The position numbers were made by a program, and so were the translations under genes. From UBA4416 sp036676295 (GTDB taxonomy: Bacteria; Bacteroidota; Bacteroidia; B-17B0; Aurantibacillaceae): a stretch of DNA of 64,000 nt. Of this stretch, positions 53,458 to 62,770 are shown piece by piece (the stretch's first letter is position 1; each line of letters opens with the position of its first letter). The notes under the pieces were generated by a model. The model was not told the origin of the DNA. It saw only the letters and a program-made list of their open reading frames with translations, and did no database searches. The stretch covers positions 1-64,000 of the forward strand of contig JAKFDE010000030.1 of NCBI GenBank assembly GCA_036676295.1. Direction: 5' to 3'.

Positions 53458-54516
53458 TTATTTTTTTGGTTTACTAAAACTACCCCCTAATGCTTTTCCA
53501 TAACCAGGACTGGTATTAAAGCGTAAACTCACTTCCACACCTCCTTTTGCTTTTGAAGCAGCTGTTAATTGCGATACATTTAAATCATAACTTACACCAA
53601 GCGCGTATTTATCATATTGAAATAATAGAGTAGGGATAATAGCATCATTTACTCGATAATAGATCCCTGCTGATAAAGCACATGCTTTTTTTAATCCGGT
53701 GTAAACTGCTTGATCTTGAATGATATATTTAAACATAAAACCTGCATCAATTTCCTGAGATGGTCCTTGTCTCATATAAACTACACTTGGAACAAAAGCA
53801 ACACCGGCACCTTTAATACCAATATCAAAATTAGCATGCCCTACAAACTTAGCATATTGTTTATCTCCTGTGTTTGTAAACGAATATTTAGGCATATTGT
53901 AATGAAAAGCCGAAAAACCAATGTCGCATTTGGTACCATCTTGAGAACTTATGTAACGTTCGCTTTTAGCATAATGATATACAAAACCTCCAACAAAATC
54001 AGCTTGCATCATCGTTGCATTTGGTGTTACTTCTCCTGATGGTGTGTCTCCATTGTAAGAAAAACCATCATACTGACTTTCCCATTTTAGTTTAGCCGGA
54101 TTAATTGTTCTGTAATTAATTCCTCCACCAATTCCGGCAGATATTTTACTGAACTGTCCGGTTTTGATTACAGCATTTACACCCAAATTAGCGGTTAAAG
54201 TTCCTAGTCCTGCATCACCGGCTTTATCGTTTAATACAACTAACGATAACCCCATATAGGATTTATTAAGCTTTAAATGTTTAATCGCTTTTTCAATACT
54301 TATACCATATGTTTGAAACGGACTGGTAACACTTGCCCACTGATTTTTGTAGTTTGCAATTATTCGAGTATCATATGCAGTACAACTTAATGCCGGATTT
54401 AAAATAACCGGAGTTTCGTTATACTGAGAAAAATGCGCATCCTGAGCCTTACTTATGAATGGTGCTATAATAACACTCATCATAACTAATTTTTTAACTT
54501 TCAATAATGTTTGCAT
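53458..54516 (-). CDS. type IX secretion system membrane protein PorP/SprF
   Basis: 352 residues. After the signal peptide (LVMMSVIIAPFISKAQ) comes the PorP/SprF hallmark DAHFSQYNETPVILNPALSC, then YKNQWASVTSPFQTYGISIE, GLSLVVLNDKAGDAG and a barrel ending VEVSLRFNTSPGYGKALGG. Family members are outer-membrane T9SS-associated proteins, often paired with a type B substrate. Here the 1371-residue type B protein gene is 27 bases upstream on the same strand, so the pair is almost surely co-transcribed, as in gldJ/sprE-sprF-like clusters. Which substrate it serves is inferred from pairing. Confidence 0.92.
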   Translation of the reverse strand: MQTLLKVKKLVMMSVIIAPFISKAQDAHFSQYNETPVILNPALSCTAYDTRIIANYKNQWASVTSPFQTYGISIEKAIKHLKLNKSYMGLSLVVLNDKAGDAGLGTLTANLGVNAVIKTGQFSKISAGIGGGINYRTINPAKLKWESQYDGFSYNGDTPSGEVTPNATMMQADFVGGFVYHYAKSERYISSQDGTKCDIGFSAFHYNMPKYSFTNTGDKQYAKFVGHANFDIGIKGAGVAFVPSVVYMRQGPSQEIDAGFMFKYIIQDQAVYTGLKKACALSAGIYYRVNDAIIPTLLFQYDKYALGVSYDLNVSQLTAASKAKGGVEVSLRFNTSPGYGKALGGSFSKPKK

Positions 54517-54543
54517 AGTTTAATAAATTAATGTGTGTTATTA

Positions 54544-57500
54544 TTATCTGATTAATGTGATGTTACCTTTCATACTAAATGCTTTCCCATCAATCGAAAT
54601 TCCATCGGCTCTATACACAAATACTCCGGTATCCAATGGTTTTCCTTTATAGGTTCCATCCCAACTGTTTTCTTTACTGCTGGTTTCAAATACTTTTTCT
54701 CCCCAACGGTTAAAGATCTGAAGGTTAAAGATACTTATACAGTAACCATGTACGTTGATGGTTTCATTTAAGCCATCATTATTTGGTGAAAAGGCATTAG
54801 GCACAAAGAAATCTCCACAAGTAGCATCTACAATAACTGTTATTGTATCTCTGCTTCTGCAATATGGAGAATTATATCCTGTAACAATATATTGTGTTGT
54901 AACAGTTGGAGATGCAATAGTACTCGCACAAGTATTACATCCTAATGTTCCATTATTAGGGAACCACAAGTAGCTAACGGCGCCCGAAGCACTTATAGCA
55001 ACGGTTTGACCTATTCGTATTGTAGTATCAAATAACGCTCTTACATCAGGAGTATCCGCTACATTAATGTAATTATTTTTAATAATAGTATCACTTCCGT
55101 AAATGTTAGTTGCAATTAAAGCTACTGTGTAGTTTCCCGGAGCAAAATAACATACTTCAGGATTCGCTAAAGTAGATGTTGGTGGTGTACCTCCCGGAAA
55201 TACCCATTGATAATTTATTGGCAATGCTCCTGTAGTAGTATTTGTAAATGATACACAACCTTTTGTACAAATACTATCATTAGTTAAAGTTGAGAAATTA
55301 GCAGTAGGAGGCGTACATAAAGATACTGCCAACGATATTGTATTACTAGCAACACAAACACCATTAGAAAGTGTTAATGTATATATAACAGTTGCACTGC
55401 TGGTTGGTTTTGCAATAATACTTGATGTATTAGCAACACCTTGAATTTCAGAAGCAGGCAACCAGCTATAAGTATATCCACTATTTGGATTTGCTGTAAT
55501 GGATACTGTATTTGTTAAACACACTGTAGAACTACTTGCTGTTAATGTAGGAACAGGTGTAGATGTTACACTCACAGTAATAATTCCGGGCACTGCGGCA
55601 CAACCCGCAGCGGTTTGACCAAAAGCAGTATAGGTTGTGGTGGTTAGTGGGTTCGCATTTAAGGTAGTTCCGTTTGTAGAACCCGGCGACCAGGTATAAG
55701 TATTTGCGCCGCTCGCTGTTAATGTTGTTCCTGCTGCACCTAAACAAATTACGGTACTAGGGCTGGTAATTGTAATTGTTGGATTTGGCACTACAGTAAT
55801 ACTAATAGTTGTAGTATTATTACAAGTTCCATTTGTTCCTGTTAAAGTATATGTTGTTGTTACTGATGGCGTAGCACTTACAACGGATCCTGTTGTTGTA
55901 CTTAAGCTACTTCCCGGCGCCCAGGAATAAGTTGTTGCACCTGTTCCTGTTAATGTAACCGGCGAACCGCCAATACAATAATTCGTTGAAGAAGCAGTAA
56001 CCGTTGGATTTATAACAGTTACACTAACGGTAGCTGTTGTTGTATTAGTACAAATGCCATTAACACCTACAATAGTATAAGTTGTTGTAACGGTTGGATT
56101 GGCTGTTACATTTGGCCCTGTGTATGCTGATAAACCGGATAATGGAGTCCACGAATAATTTGTTGCTCCACTTGCGGTTAATGCTGAACTAGAACCACTA
56201 CATATAACCGTTCCGGGAGGTGTAATAGTTATAGTAGGTGTAGATGCACCATTTACACTTATAGTTTTTGTTGAAGAGCAAGCTCCTGTCGTTCCTGTTA
56301 CTGTATAAATAGTTGCAACTGATGGAGTAGCAGATACTGTTGTTCCTGAAGTTGAACTTAAACCTGTAGCCGGAGCCCACGAATAACTTGCTGCACCTGA
56401 TCCTGCAGTTAAAGTAACCGGAGTTCCTCCTGTGCAATAATTTGGAGACGAAGCCGTAACAGTTGTATTAAGGGTTGTAACGGTAACAGTGGCTGTTGTT
56501 GAATTTGTACATACACCATTAACCCCAACAATAGTATAGGTAGTTGTAATTGTTGGATTTGCTACAACATTAGCGCCTGTATAAGCATTTAACCCATAAA
56601 GTGGAGTCCAGCTATAGTTAGTTGCTCCGCTGGCAGTCAATGCCGAACTAGAACCATTACATATAACCGTTCCAGGAGGAGTGATGGTAATTGTAGGAGA
56701 AACAAAACCATTAATGCTTATCGTATTTGAGGAAGAACAAGTTCCCGTTGAGCCAGTCACTGTATAAATAGTGGTTACGGATGGTGTAGCGCCAACAGTA
56801 GTGCCTGATGTACTAGTTAAGCTGCTGCCCGGAGCCCAAGAATATGTTGTAGCTCCGGATCCCGTTAAGGTAACGGGAGTACTTCCTGAACAATAATTTG
56901 GAGAAGAAGCTGTAACACTTGTATTAACAATGGCAACACTTACCGTTGCTGTAGTGGAATTTGTACAGGTTCCGTTAACACCGGTAATAGTATAGGTGGT
57001 TGTAACCGTTGGGTTTGCTACAACATTAGCACCTGTATAAGCATTTAAACCATAAAAAGGAGTCCATGTATAGTTAGTTGCTCCACTAGCTGTTAATGTA
57101 GATGTAGACCCGTTGCAAAGAAATACACTTGGAGGTGTAACACTTATTGTAAAAGCTGGAATAACGCTAACGGTTGCAGTAGCCTGTGCAGTACAAGTTC
57201 CAGGGCCGGCTAATACAGTATAAGTGGTAGTTGTAGTTGGTGTTACAACAACTGTAGCTGTACTCGGAGGATTGGTTCCTGAACTGGCAGTCCAAACAAA
57301 AGGAGCTGTTCCCGTTGTAGATAGGGTCATACTTTGGCCGGCACATATTGTTGATGTTGCAGGCGTAATTGCTATGGTAGATGTACTTGAGACATTTACT
57401 GTAATAGTTGTAAAACTTGAACATGAACCAACAGAGCGGGTTACTGTGTAAGTTGTAGTTATTGTTGGTGAAGCAACTGTTACCGAATTTGTAGTGGTGC

Positions 57501-58659
57501 TTAAGCTTGTGCCTGGTGTCCAGGAATAAGTTCCTGCTCCTCCATTAGCGGTTAAGGTAACACTTTGACCCGGACAGATACTGCCCGTTGGCGATTGAAC
57601 GGCTGTAAAAGCCGGTAAAGGACTTACTGTTACAGTTACTACTTCTGTTAATGGAATCCCGGGACAAGTATTAATATCTGAATAACTCAAAGTATATGTA
57701 GTAGTAACTGTAGGATTAGCTGTTACCGTTTGTCCGGTGTTAGTTACTAAACCTCCACCGGCAGGGGCAGTCCATGTATAAGTTCCTCCGGCTATACCTC
57801 CACCTGCAGTTAAGGTAACTGTTTGAGCTGAACAGATTACGGAAGGCGATGCTGCCGTTGTTAAAGTTGGGGAACCAACACATGATAAACCATTCACATC
57901 TAAAAATACGCCTGAATCTATAATTCCATCAGAATCATCCCAAACACCAATGGTCATCGTATATTGTGAACAAGGGGTTACTGCAGTTGACGCCGTTAAT
58001 ACTGTTGTACATCCATCGTATGCCATGCCTGTTGGGTTTCCATTATAATAAGCACAATTTACACAAGGACCAGTATTCATTGTTCCATTATTAACATTTT
58101 GAATGGATACAGGAGTAGTTGTACCTGGTAAAGTAGCTATGTTTTTTTGAGTATAATTTCCGCCACTAGGATTAGGCCCATCAATTACAAATCCAAATAC
58201 GTCATTAATGCTTCCAACACTATATTCAGGGTATTCTTCCGAAGCAAACACATAATTAATACTTAAAGTATTGCAGGAAGGAGTGATAATGAATTTCAAA
58301 TAACAAGCATCATATGTACCGCCAAATGGAGGAGTTGATCCTGCCAAAGTATTTCCTAAAGCAGACCCAGCAGCGCCATTATCCTGATCAAGATCATTCG
58401 TATTAGGACCAGCCACATCGGTTGCAGTTCCGGTAGTTAGCAAAATACCCGAAGGTAATGTTGCCAGATCTCCTGTTCCGCCACTATACAAAGCATAAGC
58501 ATCAGTTGGGCAAGTAATTGTTAAACCGGTAATAGTTATCCCGTTCCCGCTTAATTTTTGCTGCAATTGAGCAATGGTGGGATTAACAGTTGTAGTAACT
58601 TGACCTATAGATTGAAAGATAGTGAGGCTAAAAAATGAAAGTAGTAGTAGCTTTTTCAT
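54544..58659 (-). CDS. giant T9SS type B protein with choice-of-anchor L domain and tandem repeats
   Basis: The start is set at ATG 58659 (signal MKKLLLLSFFSLTIFQSIGQ), giving 1371 residues. A choice-of-anchor L domain comes first (about 20-265; YVFASEEYPEYSVG, NDVFGFVIDGPNPSGG, TIGVWDDSDGIIDSG). Many Ig-like modules of 70-80 residues follow, several near-identical (456-bp DNA repeat). A PKD domain (YQWVFPGGTPPTSTLANPEV) precedes the type B tail VPNAFSPNNDGLNETINV, IFNRWGEKVFE, SWDGTYKGKPLDTGVFVY. It is a secreted surface adhesin or scaffold. PorP/SprF follows after 27 bases. Confidence 0.9.
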   Translation of the reverse strand: MKKLLLLSFFSLTIFQSIGQVTTTVNPTIAQLQQKLSGNGITITGLTITCPTDAYALYSGGTGDLATLPSGILLTTGTATDVAGPNTNDLDQDNGAAGSALGNTLAGSTPPFGGTYDACYLKFIITPSCNTLSINYVFASEEYPEYSVGSINDVFGFVIDGPNPSGGNYTQKNIATLPGTTTPVSIQNVNNGTMNTGPCVNCAYYNGNPTGMAYDGCTTVLTASTAVTPCSQYTMTIGVWDDSDGIIDSGVFLDVNGLSCVGSPTLTTAASPSVICSAQTVTLTAGGGIAGGTYTWTAPAGGGLVTNTGQTVTANPTVTTTYTLSYSDINTCPGIPLTEVVTVTVSPLPAFTAVQSPTGSICPGQSVTLTANGGAGTYSWTPGTSLSTTTNSVTVASPTITTTYTVTRSVGSCSSFTTITVNVSSTSTIAITPATSTICAGQSMTLSTTGTAPFVWTASSGTNPPSTATVVVTPTTTTTYTVLAGPGTCTAQATATVSVIPAFTISVTPPSVFLCNGSTSTLTASGATNYTWTPFYGLNAYTGANVVANPTVTTTYTITGVNGTCTNSTTATVSVAIVNTSVTASSPNYCSGSTPVTLTGSGATTYSWAPGSSLTSTSGTTVGATPSVTTIYTVTGSTGTCSSSNTISINGFVSPTITITPPGTVICNGSSSALTASGATNYSWTPLYGLNAYTGANVVANPTITTTYTIVGVNGVCTNSTTATVTVTTLNTTVTASSPNYCTGGTPVTLTAGSGAASYSWAPATGLSSTSGTTVSATPSVATIYTVTGTTGACSSTKTISVNGASTPTITITPPGTVICSGSSSALTASGATNYSWTPLSGLSAYTGPNVTANPTVTTTYTIVGVNGICTNTTTATVSVTVINPTVTASSTNYCIGGSPVTLTGTGATTYSWAPGSSLSTTTGSVVSATPSVTTTYTLTGTNGTCNNTTTISITVVPNPTITITSPSTVICLGAAGTTLTASGANTYTWSPGSTNGTTLNANPLTTTTYTAFGQTAAGCAAVPGIITVSVTSTPVPTLTASSSTVCLTNTVSITANPNSGYTYSWLPASEIQGVANTSSIIAKPTSSATVIYTLTLSNGVCVASNTISLAVSLCTPPTANFSTLTNDSICTKGCVSFTNTTTGALPINYQWVFPGGTPPTSTLANPEVCYFAPGNYTVALIATNIYGSDTIIKNNYINVADTPDVRALFDTTIRIGQTVAISASGAVSYLWFPNNGTLGCNTCASTIASPTVTTQYIVTGYNSPYCRSRDTITVIVDATCGDFFVPNAFSPNNDGLNETINVHGYCISIFNLQIFNRWGEKVFETSSKENSWDGTYKGKPLDTGVFVYRADGISIDGKAFSMKGNITLIR
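55790..57160 (-). repeat. tandem 456-bp repeat within the giant protein gene
   Basis: Equivalent positions recur every 456 bases (56035, 56491 and 56947 start the same stretch). Each unit encodes two Ig-like modules (about 152 residues): one with 'NYCSGSTPVTLTGSGATTYS' and one with 'ICNGSSSALTASGATNYSWT'. About two full units plus a half unit at each side are present. Copies differ by scattered, partly silent changes. Confidence 0.8.
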
Positions 58660-58803
58660 AAATACTTTTAGATAAAGAATTGGTTGTCTAAATATAGAGA
58701 TCGAATCTAGTTTTAACAAACTTTTAACTCAGTATTATGGGAGTTTTAAAAAATTCTGAGCCTAACTCATGATAAAACACTACTTTTACCGAAAATTGAA
58801 CGT

Positions 58804-59649
58804 ATGATTCAGATCGGAAAGACCAACAAATTAAGGATTCTTCGCGAAACATCTGTAGGGATGTATCTAGGTGACGAAGATAATAATGCCATTTTATTAC
58901 CAACAAAATATATTGAACCTGATTTTCATGTAGATGATGAAGTAGACGTATTTGTTTATAAAGATTCTGAAGACAGATTAATTGCAACAACCCTTAAACC
59001 TTTTGTGGAAATTAATCATTTTGCACATTTAAATGTTTCGGAAGTAACTCGTGTTGGTGCATTTTTAGACTGGGGTTTAGAAAAAGACGTATTAGTTCCG
59101 TTTAAAGAGCAAAAAAATAAAATGCTCGAAGGCCATTCTTATGTAGTTTACATTTATTTGGATGAAGAAACAGATCGAATTGTGGCTTCGGGTAAGATCA
59201 ATAAATTCATCAGTAACGAGGTTTTACAAGTTGAACAAGGAGAAGAAGTTGATTTATTAGTATATGCAGAAACTGATATGGGCTTTACCTGTATTATCAA
59301 CGAAATGCATAAAGGCTTAATATATCACAATGATATTTTTCAGGATGTGAAAGTAGGCGATAGTTTAAAAGGCTATATAAAATTAATAAGGGAAGGAAAT
59401 TTAATTGATCTAAGTCTTCAAAAAATAGGATTTAAACATGTATTGTCTTCTACTGATAAAATTTTAGAATACTTAAATGCTCATGACGGTTATTTAGAAT
59501 TAACGGATAAAAGTTCTCCTGATCTGATAGAGAGAAGATTTGATATGAGTAAAGCTACTTTTAAAAAATCAATTGGAATTCTTTATCGTCAACGTAAAGT
59601 TACGTTACATGATGATGGTGTTCGATTGATCGTTAATCCTTCAAGTTAA
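58804..59649 (+). CDS. CvfB-family S1 RNA-binding protein
   Basis: 281 residues with the CvfB order: three S1-like domains (MIQIGKTNKLRILRETSVGM; SEVTRVGAFLDWGLEKDVLV, the best S1 match; GLIYHNDIFQDVKVGDSLKG) and a C-terminal winged helix (YLELTDKSSPDLIERRF, SKATFKKSIGILYRQRKV). The family binds RNA and influences expression of surface and virulence genes in some bacteria; here only RNA binding is inferred. Its 3' end overlaps the convergent LolE-type gene by 17 bases. Confidence 0.88.
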   Translation: MIQIGKTNKLRILRETSVGMYLGDEDNNAILLPTKYIEPDFHVDDEVDVFVYKDSEDRLIATTLKPFVEINHFAHLNVSEVTRVGAFLDWGLEKDVLVPFKEQKNKMLEGHSYVVYIYLDEETDRIVASGKINKFISNEVLQVEQGEEVDLLVYAETDMGFTCIINEMHKGLIYHNDIFQDVKVGDSLKGYIKLIREGNLIDLSLQKIGFKHVLSSTDKILEYLNAHDGYLELTDKSSPDLIERRFDMSKATFKKSIGILYRQRKVTLHDDGVRLIVNPSS

Positions 59650-60856
59650 CAAGATCATTTTTTGTAAAAATTCTTACAGGATATATGGCTGCCACAAAGC
59701 CTATACCCATTACCACACTTACGATCCAAACAAAATCTTTCAATTGCATTTCAATTGGATAATAAGGAATAACGTATTGGTCATCAAAGGTAACAAAGTG
59801 AAATTGCTGTTGCAGGATACAAATAACTACCCCTAAAATTAGGCCACTTAAAGCCCCAACAACGGTGATCAATAATCCCTCTTTCATAAAAATGCTACGT
59901 ATAAAATATTGATCAGCGCCTAAATTATAAAGTGTTTTAATATCTTTTTTCTTTTCGATAATTAACATGGTGAGGGCGCCAATGATATTAAATGTGGCAA
60001 TAATCAAGATAAAAGCTAAAATTAAAAATGTCCATAATTTTTCTGTTTCCAGTGTTTTAAATAAAATATCATTTAATTGATATCTGTTTTTAACCAGGTA
60101 ATTTTCACCTAATATATTTTTTAATTCTTCCTGAATAGATTCTGTTTGATCTTTATCCAGAACACTCAGTTCTATTTGTGTTACTGAGTTTGGACAATCA
60201 AATAATTGTTGCGCTGCTTTCAGATCAATCAGTACATATTTAAAATCAAAATCATCGTTTAACGAAAAAATACCCGCCGGACTAATGGTTAATTTATTAA
60301 ACGCATCTTCCGGATCCAGACTTTCTGTTTTACCACGTTTTGGGGTGTAAATAGAAATCGGAGACACAAAATCATTGACATTAACGCCTAATTTATTGGC
60401 TATACCTCTGCCAAATACACCGTAATATTGATTATTGTATTCAAAACGGTATACACCATTTACAACAACAGTATCAAAATGTGTCAGATCTTTAAATTGC
60501 GCATCTACTCCTTTAATGGTAATAACTGCCTGTTTTTCGTCTAATTTAATCAAAGCATTTTCTTCGATAGAGTAGGAGATACCATTAATTCCGGAAATTG
60601 TTTTTATTTTTTTTTCTAGATCGTTTTGATTTGAAATGTATTTTGAATTAACTGACGTAATTTCAATATCAGGTTCAATGGCATGGTATAAGTCAGCTAC
60701 CACAGAGGTTAAGCCATTCATCGCCGAAAGAATAACGACTAAAGCAGCAGTGGTAACAGCAATAGCCACAATACTAATCCATGAAATAATGTTGATGGCA
60801 TTATTGGATTTTTTTGAAATTAAATACCGTTTGGCTATAAAAAAAGATAAATTCAA
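59633..60856 (-). CDS. LolE/FtsX-family ABC transporter permease
   Basis: 407 residues. One N-terminal membrane helix (about 23-45, ISWISIVAIAVTTAALVVIL), a large periplasmic domain (about 50-265; VVADLYHAIEPDIEITSVN, VFGRGIANKLGVNVND), then three helices near the C-terminus (about 275-295, 330-350, 375-395) with IIEKKKDIKTLYNLGADQYF, the MacB/LolE-type coupling segment. Such proteins extract lipoproteins from the inner membrane. No LolD-type ATPase gene is adjacent. The start is TTG at 60856 (MNLSFFIAKRYL is the family N-terminus). It overlaps cvfB at its 3' end. Confidence 0.85.
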   Translation of the reverse strand: MNLSFFIAKRYLISKKSNNAINIISWISIVAIAVTTAALVVILSAMNGLTSVVADLYHAIEPDIEITSVNSKYISNQNDLEKKIKTISGINGISYSIEENALIKLDEKQAVITIKGVDAQFKDLTHFDTVVVNGVYRFEYNNQYYGVFGRGIANKLGVNVNDFVSPISIYTPKRGKTESLDPEDAFNKLTISPAGIFSLNDDFDFKYVLIDLKAAQQLFDCPNSVTQIELSVLDKDQTESIQEELKNILGENYLVKNRYQLNDILFKTLETEKLWTFLILAFILIIATFNIIGALTMLIIEKKKDIKTLYNLGADQYFIRSIFMKEGLLITVVGALSGLILGVVICILQQQFHFVTFDDQYVIPYYPIEMQLKDFVWIVSVVMGIGFVAAIYPVRIFTKNDLVNLKD

Positions 60857-60910
60857 ATTGATTTATTAATTGATGTAAATATAAAAATTAATAAATGATT
60901 GAGCTTTTGA

Positions 60911-61255
60911 TTAAATAGGCTTATTTAAAATTTGGTTGATCTTTTCAGCATAATCATATGAATCATCAATAAAGAAAGATAATTCAGGAATGATACGTAC
61001 TTGTTTTCCGATGCTATTGCCTAATAATTTTCTAATCAGTTGTTTTTGATCGTTCACTAATTTAAAAATAGCATTTACGTCTTTAGTAGCCATGATACTG
61101 ATGTATGCCTTAGCTGAACCCAAATCGGAACTAACGCGCACAACAGTTACAGTAATAAATCCATCATCAAAATATTTTTTAGAATTTGCTCTAAAAATTT
61201 CGGCTAATTCTTTTTGTATCAGTTTCGCTACTTTACTTTGTCTTACGCTTTCCAT
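60911..61255 (-). CDS. rbfA: 30S ribosome-binding factor A
   Basis: 114 residues, normal length. KH-like fold with SKVAKLIQKELAEIFRANSK at the start, FITVTVVRVSSDLGSAKAYI in the middle and IIPELSFFIDDSYDYAEKIN at the end. It binds 16S rRNA during 30S maturation. The ATG at 61255 lies only four bases after a perfect TACTTTTG box with TTG 20 bases further upstream, so the mRNA should be leaderless. The LolE-type gene follows 54 bases downstream on the same strand and may be transcribed with it. Confidence 0.92.
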   Translation of the reverse strand: MESVRQSKVAKLIQKELAEIFRANSKKYFDDGFITVTVVRVSSDLGSAKAYISIMATKDVNAIFKLVNDQKQLIRKLLGNSIGKQVRIIPELSFFIDDSYDYAEKINQILNKPI

Positions 61256-61259
61256 TTGG

Positions 61260-61290
61260 CAAAAGTAGGATAAAGTACCTCACCATCCAA
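61260..61290 (-). promoter_or_regulatory. promoter of rbfA (leaderless arrangement)
   Basis: TTG (61290-61288), exactly 20 bases, TACTTTTG (61267-61260), then CCAA and ATG. Spacing is identical to the promoter at 46056-46086. Confidence 0.65.
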
Positions 61291-61342
61291 TACAAAAATC
61301 AGAAAAAGTAGTTAAGTCTAAAAGAAATGAAAAACTAAGCAA

Positions 61343-61975
61343 TTATGCTTTTTTTGGAAACAAATTTACTTTTGATTCCTGACGTTTTAATAAACGAGAG
61401 ATATTCTTTTTGTGAGTAATGATCAATAATACGGCTACAAATAAAGAAAATACCATTAGCGTTTCGTTTTCATTTTCTAATATCACATTTAAAAATATCG
61501 GAAAACTAACACCTGCTGTCATAGATGATAAAGAAACATAACGAGTAGTCATTAATACCAATAAAAACACTACCAATACACAAGCGCTGGTAATTGGTGT
61601 TAAACAAATAACTACTCCTAAAATAGTGGCAACCCCTTTACCGCCTCTAAAGCCGGCAAAAATAGGGAATACGTGACCTACTAATGCAGCAATTCCTAAG
61701 CCTAATTCTAAATTAACAAACTGGTTGCTATCAAACACATAAGGAGAAAAGTGAACTAACAATACCGCTAAACTACCTTTAATGATATCAATAGCTAACA
61801 CCGGAATACCTGCCTTTTTGCCTAATACTCTAAAAGTATTGGTTGCACCGGCATTTCCACTTCCGAATTCACGTACATCAATTCCAAAATAACGCTTTCC
61901 CCACCAAACGGCAGTTGGTATAGAACCCAATAAATAAGCTCCCAATAACAGAGCTACAATAAGAATCGTTTCCAA
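61343..61975 (-). CDS. plsY: glycerol-3-phosphate acyltransferase PlsY
   Basis: 210 residues with five hydrophobic helices. The three PlsY signature loops are visible: AYLLGSIPTAVWWGKRYFG, GSGNAGATNTFRVLGKKAG and PIFAGFRGGKGVAT. It transfers acyl from acyl-phosphate to glycerol-3-phosphate at the membrane in phospholipid synthesis. The start is TTG at 61975; there is no ATG before the first signature. A TATCTTTG box (62005-61998) lies 22 bases upstream. Its right neighbour ruvA diverges. Confidence 0.93.
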   Translation of the reverse strand: METILIVALLLGAYLLGSIPTAVWWGKRYFGIDVREFGSGNAGATNTFRVLGKKAGIPVLAIDIIKGSLAVLLVHFSPYVFDSNQFVNLELGLGIAALVGHVFPIFAGFRGGKGVATILGVVICLTPITSACVLVVFLLVLMTTRYVSLSSMTAGVSFPIFLNVILENENETLMVFSLFVAVLLIITHKKNISRLLKRQESKVNLFPKKA

Positions 61976-61997
61976 ATTAAGTAAAATTTTAGTTACA

Positions 61998-62005
61998 CAA
62001 AGATA
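61998..62005 (-). promoter_or_regulatory. -7 promoter box of plsY
   Basis: TATCTTTG on the minus strand (62005-61998), 22 bases before the TTG start. No perfect -33 element. Confidence 0.5.
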
Positions 62006-62169
62006 ACAATTATTTAAACAGAATCCATGATTTGACCTGGTCAGAAATGCTAAATTTTAACAATCACCTGTTAAAACGGTAAACTATTGAAGTTCAATAG
62101 CTTTTAATAAATCAAAAAAACAACAAATTTTCACTAATAACAGAAATTTTGCTACTTTCACCCCTCTTT

Positions 62170-62763
62170 ATGATTAGCTACGTACAAGGGCAAATAGCCG
62201 AATTAAACCCTGCTTTGGCAGTAATAGAAACTAATGGAGTTGGATACGGTTTACTCATTTCCTTAACAACCTACACCCATATTCAGGGTAAACCTACCGC
62301 AAAACTGTATGTGGAAAGTGTGTTTGTAAGAGACGACAACCCCCGCTATTACGGCTTTGCAGACCAGGAAGAACGTGAATTGTTTCAAAAATTAATATCC
62401 GTATCGGGTGTTGGTGGCGGAAGTGCCATTTTAATGCTTTCTTCACTTTCCCCGTCGGAAATAGCCGGTGCTATAAATACCGCTAACGTGGCGCTTTTAA
62501 AGAGCATCAAAGGTATTGGCGAAAAAACAGCGCAACGTATTGTTGTTGATTTGAAAGGTAAGATGGGTAAGCACGAAGGAGGAATTTCACAGATTTTAAC
62601 AACATCGTACAATAAAAATAAAGATGAGGCGTTAATGGCCTTAGTTACACTTGGTTTTCCTAAACAAACGGCTGAAAAAGCCATTGAAAAGGTTATCAAA
62701 CAACAAGGTGTATCAACAGATAATGTGGAACTGCTGATAAAATCGGCACTTAAAAATATGTAA
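62170..62763 (+). CDS. ruvA: Holliday junction branch migration protein RuvA
   Basis: The start is ATG 62170 (MISYVQGQIAELNPALAV); an upstream TTG at 62149 would add seven residues not seen in RuvA. 197 residues. The OB-fold is followed by helix-hairpin-helix motifs: LISVSGVGGGSAILMLSSLS and IKGIGEKTAQRIVVDLKGKM. The C-terminal domain III ends VELLIKSALKNM. It binds Holliday junctions and recruits RuvB. sprA begins seven bases after its stop. Confidence 0.95.
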   Translation: MISYVQGQIAELNPALAVIETNGVGYGLLISLTTYTHIQGKPTAKLYVESVFVRDDNPRYYGFADQEERELFQKLISVSGVGGGSAILMLSSLSPSEIAGAINTANVALLKSIKGIGEKTAQRIVVDLKGKMGKHEGGISQILTTSYNKNKDEALMALVTLGFPKQTAEKAIEKVIKQQGVSTDNVELLIKSALKNM

Positions 62764-62770
62764 TTAAGGC

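Noticed and set aside
58724..58990. 88-codon minus-strand frame over the cvfB start
   Set aside because: Overlaps the conserved N-terminus of CvfB and has no recognised features.
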